Source: Acidobacteriota bacterium (lineage in GTDB: Bacteria > Acidobacteriota > Thermoanaerobaculia > Thermoanaerobaculales > Thermoanaerobaculaceae). From it: a DNA stretch of 7,921 nt. The DNA lies in NCBI GenBank assembly GCA_021782525.1, contig JAJXUY010000057.1:1-7921 (forward strand), given 5' to 3'. Positions 5,579 to 7,921 of the stretch are shown here, piece after piece (the stretch's first letter is position 1; each line of letters begins with the position of its first letter). The translations under genes and the position numbers were made by a program. The notes below the pieces were generated by a model that saw only the letters and a program-made list of their open reading frames with translations, was not told the origin of the DNA and did no database searches.

Positions 5579-6889
5579 ATGGCGACTCTGGGCGAGACGG
5601 GACGCGGCCGGGGCGAGGTGTTGGCGCTCGGGTTCGGGACGAGCGTGGCGATGTGGTTCGTCGGCTACCTGTGCCGCATGCCGCCGGCGGCGGTGCCGAG
5701 CTGGCTGCTCGCGCTGCTGCTCCTCGGCTGCCTCGCGGGCGGCGGGTTCGCCGCCGGACGGCTGGGCTCCCGCGGCTGGCGCAGCGGGCTCGCCGCCGGG
5801 CTGCTCTCGTCGGTCGTCAACTTGCTGATCCTCGGCAGCCTGCTCGGCGGCGCGCGGCCCGACCAGGTGGTCCCGTCGGCGCTGTGGTGGGTCCCGGGAT
5901 CGCTCCTGCTCGGCGCCGTGCTGGGGAGCGCCGGCGCCGCCGCCGGGGCGGGAAGTCGGGCCGGCGGCGAGCGGGCGGTGAACTGGACGGCGGCGCTGGC
6001 GCGCGTCGCGGCGGCGGCGACCTTGCTGCAGCTGCTCGTGGGCGGCCTCGTCACCGGGGAGCGCGCCGGCCTGTCCGTGGCCGACTGGCCGAACTCGTTC
6101 GGGTACAACATGTTCTTGTACCCGCTCTCGCGCATGACGGGGGGCGTGTACTACGAGCACGCGCACCGCCTGTTCGGCAGCCTGGTCGGCTTGACCACCG
6201 TCGTGCTCGCGGCGCACCTGCTCGCGGTCGAGCGCCGGGGGTGGGTGCGGCGGCTGGCGCTGGTCGCGGTGGCGACCGTGATCGTCCAGGGGGTCCTCGG
6301 CGGGCTGCGCGTGACCGGCTCGTTCACGCTCGCGACGGCGCGCGCCGCGATGGACCCCTCCTCGACGCTCGCGGTCGTCCACGGCGTGCTGGGGCCGGTT
6401 TTCTTCGGCCTGATGGTCGTGATCGCGGCCGTCACCTCGACGGCATGGGCCCGGGATGAGGGTCCGGCGCCGCCGGCGGCCGGCGCGCGAACGCTCAGCG
6501 CCTGGCTCGTCGCCGCCGTGATCGTCCAAGTCGCGCTCGGCGCGGTGCAGCGCCAGTTCGGCCGCGCCCTCGCCGAGCACGTCACGTTCGCGGTCGTGGT
6601 GCTGGCGCTGGCGCTGCTCGTGGGGACGCGCCTGTCGCGGCTCGGCGGGAACCGGGCGCTCGGGACCGTCGGGCGCGTCATCACGGCGGCGGTGACCGTG
6701 CAGGTGATGCTCGGTCTGGTGGCGCTGTACGCGGTCGAGACGCGGGTCGTCGGGGCGCCGCGCGCGGCGTGGGACGTGGCGCTGACGACGCTCCACCAGG
6801 GGGGCGGCTCGGCGCTGCTCGGGTGCGCGGTCCTCGGGGCGGCGTGGCTGCGGCGCTGGCCGGCCGCCGGCCGGGGCCCGGCGGAGTAG
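5579..6889 (+). CDS. ctaA: Heme A synthase (COX15/CtaA family) with extra N-terminal membrane domain
   Basis: This 436-residue membrane protein oxidises the C8 methyl of heme O to a formyl group, giving heme A. The start at ATG 5579 is well supported by AAGGAG 7 bases upstream, although the frame is open back to 5405. The COX15 core begins near residue 135 (NWTAALARVAAAATLLQLLVGGLVTG) and has ADWPNSFG and the E193-H-A-H196-R-L-F-G-S signature. Further likely heme-ligand histidines are His268 (VVHGVLG), His334 (AEHVTF) and His406 (TTLHQGG). The first about 134 residues add some four hydrophobic helices (about 13-33, 39-62, 71-92, 100-122) not found in the roughly 300-residue Bacillus-type enzyme. 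It is divergent from ctaB and 10 bases upstream of queE. The family is firm; the role of the extension is unknown. Confidence 0.92.
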   Translation: MATLGETGRGRGEVLALGFGTSVAMWFVGYLCRMPPAAVPSWLLALLLLGCLAGGGFAAGRLGSRGWRSGLAAGLLSSVVNLLILGSLLGGARPDQVVPSALWWVPGSLLLGAVLGSAGAAAGAGSRAGGERAVNWTAALARVAAAATLLQLLVGGLVTGERAGLSVADWPNSFGYNMFLYPLSRMTGGVYYEHAHRLFGSLVGLTTVVLAAHLLAVERRGWVRRLALVAVATVIVQGVLGGLRVTGSFTLATARAAMDPSSTLAVVHGVLGPVFFGLMVVIAAVTSTAWARDEGPAPPAAGARTLSAWLVAAVIVQVALGAVQRQFGRALAEHVTFAVVVLALALLVGTRLSRLGGNRALGTVGRVITAAVTVQVMLGLVALYAVETRVVGAPRAAWDVALTTLHQGGGSALLGCAVLGAAWLRRWPAAGRGPAE

Positions 6890-6899
6890 GCGGCCAGGG

Positions 6900-7568
6900 A
6901 TGTTCGTCGCCGAGACCTTCACCTCGATCCAGGGGGAGGGGACACTCGCCGGGGTGCCCTCGTTCTTCATCCGCACGTCGGGGTGCAACCTGCGCTGCGC
7001 CTGGTGCGACACGCCGTACACCTCGTGGCGGCCGGAGGGGTCGCGGCGGAGCGTGGACGGCCTGGTGGCCGCGGCCTCGGGCTGCCGTCACGTCGTGATC
7101 ACCGGCGGCGAGCCGCTGCTGCAGCGGGAGCTGCCGCGTCTGGCGGCGGCACTGACCGCGGCGGGGCACCACCTCACGGTCGAGACCGCCGGCACGCTCG
7201 CGCCCGAGTTCGCCTGCTCGTTGCTCTCCGTCTCGCCGAAGACGTCGAACTCCGATCCCGGCGGGCGGTTCGGGGAAAGGCACGCGGCGGTGCGCTCGCG
7301 CCTCGCGCCGCTGGTCGCGTTGCTGGGCCGCCACCCGGAGTATCAGCTCAAGTTCGTGGTGCGCGGCGAGGGCGACATCGGCGAGGTCGAGGCGCTGGTG
7401 GGCCGCCTCGGCGCGGAGCGCTCCCGTGTGCTGCTCATGCCGGAGGGCCGCACCGCCGCCGAGGTGGCGGCGCGCGCCGCGGCGGTGGCCGGGCTGTGCC
7501 TGCGGTACGGGTTCCGCTACTCGCCGCGACTCCACCTCGACGTGTTCGGCGGCGGCCGCGGCGTGTAA
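6900..7568 (+). CDS. queE: 7-carboxy-7-deazaguanine synthase (radical SAM)
   Basis: This 222-residue radical SAM enzyme converts 6-carboxy-tetrahydropterin to 7-carboxy-7-deazaguanine on the path to queuosine and other 7-deazaguanines. The N-terminus ETFTSIQGEGTLAGVPSFFIR is a QueE hallmark. The iron-sulfur cluster motif is C29-x-x-x-C33-x-x-C36 in SGCNLRCAWCDT, followed by the SAM-binding TGGEPLLQ (about 68-75), then SVSPKTSNS and the C-terminal LHLDVFGGGRGV. The ATG follows the ctaA stop by 10 bases with GGAG at 6883-6886 inside the end of ctaA, so the two are probably cotranscribed although functionally unrelated. Other queuosine genes (queC, queD, queF) are not in the window. Length and motifs are complete. 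Confidence 0.95.
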   Translation: MFVAETFTSIQGEGTLAGVPSFFIRTSGCNLRCAWCDTPYTSWRPEGSRRSVDGLVAAASGCRHVVITGGEPLLQRELPRLAAALTAAGHHLTVETAGTLAPEFACSLLSVSPKTSNSDPGGRFGERHAAVRSRLAPLVALLGRHPEYQLKFVVRGEGDIGEVEALVGRLGAERSRVLLMPEGRTAAEVAARAAAVAGLCLRYGFRYSPRLHLDVFGGGRGV

Positions 7569-7584
7569 CCGGGGCGCCGGCCGG

Positions 7585-7596
7585 TGCGTATACGCA
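7585..7596. repeat. 12-base perfect palindrome downstream of queE
   Basis: TGCGTATACGCA is its own reverse complement and lies 17 bases after the queE stop and 18 bases before the candidate -35 box of the MarR-type gene. It could be an additional regulator site or chance. It has no loop and no T-run, so it is not a terminator. Confidence 0.35.
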
Positions 7597-7613
7597 GGGT
7601 GAACGGGGAACGC

Positions 7614-7653
7614 TTGACTCCGCGAATAATTGATACGACAATTATTGTGGAGG
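7614..7653 (+). promoter_or_regulatory. Promoter and MarR-type operator
   Basis: TTGACT (7614-7619), a 17-base spacer and GACAAT (7637-7642) form a reasonable promoter. A perfect inverted repeat with 8-base arms, AATAATTG (7625-7632) and CAATTATT (7639-7646), and a 6-base spacer covers the -10 region. It is by far the most AT-rich spot nearby. MarR-family dimers bind AT-rich palindromes of this size, usually in front of their own gene, so autorepression is expected. GGAGG (7649-7653) is the ribosome binding site for the downstream GTG. Confidence 0.65.
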
Positions 7654-7662
7654 CGAATAGTC

Positions 7663-7921
7663 GTGCCACAAGAGCCGATCGGGTTGCTGGTCGCCGTCGT
7701 GAGGCGGCGGATGAAGCAGACGGTGAGCGCCCTGGTGCGCGAGTTCCACCTCTCGCCGCAGCAGTTCTGGACGCTCGTGGCGATCGCCAGGGACGAGGGA
7801 TCCTCGCTCGGAGAGGTGGCCCAGCGGCTGCGCATGGACGCGCCGACCGCGTGCCGCGTGGTGGCAACCCTGGTGCGGCGCAAGCTGGTCCACTCCGGGG
7901 CGGACCCGGCCGACCGCAGGC
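7663..7921 (+). CDS. MarR-family transcriptional regulator, N-terminal part (cut by window end)
   Basis: From GTG 7663, 86 codons are visible before the window ends. GGAGG lies 9 bases upstream, which fixes this start; an ATG at 7711 would lose the first helix. The visible part has an N-terminal helix (IGLLVAVVRRRMKQTVSALV), then LSPQQFWTLVAI, and the winged-helix DNA-binding segment SLGEVAQRLRMDAPTACRVV followed by LVRRKLVHSGADPADRR, the classic D-P-x-D-R-R wing of MarR proteins. The ligand and regulated genes are outside the window or unknown; MarR regulators often control efflux pumps or stress genes next to them. The perfect palindrome just upstream suggests autoregulation. The family assignment is firm despite truncation. 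Confidence 0.88.
   Translation, partial: MPQEPIGLLVAVVRRRMKQTVSALVREFHLSPQQFWTLVAIARDEGSSLGEVAQRLRMDAPTACRVVATLVRRKLVHSGADPADRR

Noticed and set aside
5324..7021. Minus-strand 565-codon frame opposite ctaA
   Set aside because: It is an Arg/Glu/Pro-rich shadow of ctaA and queE, with no recognisable motif.

Overview
This is a GC-rich bacterial window whose codon use is strongly biased to G/C in the third position. Nothing in it fixes the phylum. Heme A synthesis genes point to an aerobic or facultative organism with a heme-copper oxidase. The mix of a sulfide-handling operon, a lone queE and short decayed genes would fit an uncultured, environmental GC-rich lineage, but that is inference.

Layout. 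Bases 1-235 hold the end of an XRE-type helix-turn-helix gene. Bases 236-661 contain no intact gene; about 357-655 look like the decayed first ORF of an IS3-family insertion sequence. Bases 662-3047 form a plus-strand operon: an ArsR-type repressor fused to a rhodanese domain, a sulfide:quinone oxidoreductase-like flavoprotein, and a DsrE-family sulfur-carrier protein. Bases 3048-3317 are the broken tail of a nucleotidyltransferase-like gene, followed by short GACCACT-type repeats. On the minus strand lie ctaB (heme O synthase) and a DUF3179 protein whose start overlaps the ctaB stop by 4 bases. A 172-base divergent intergenic region separates ctaB from plus-strand ctaA (heme A synthase, with an unusual N-terminal membrane extension), which is followed 10 bases later by queE. 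The window ends in the start of a MarR-family regulator preceded by a perfect AT-rich inverted repeat that is probably its operator.

Main discovery. The dsrE-like gene is interrupted by one in-frame TGA (2925-2927) exactly where related proteins have the first cysteine of a C-G-x-C-x-x-A-R-G motif. The reading frame then continues with a well-conserved C-terminus to a second stop at 3047, giving a 115-residue protein of normal family length. Fourteen bases after the TGA begins a 7-bp perfect hairpin with a 6-base loop having G at loop position 2, the layout of a bacterial SECIS element. The simplest reading is a selenocysteine-containing (U-G-S-C) DsrE-like selenoprotein, which conventional gene calling would report as a 75-residue truncated protein. 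Together with the SQR and the rhodanese-fused repressor, this suggests a selenium-dependent sulfide/persulfide relay under persulfide-responsive control. The main alternative is a nonsense mutation, and a neighbouring gene remnant does carry one.
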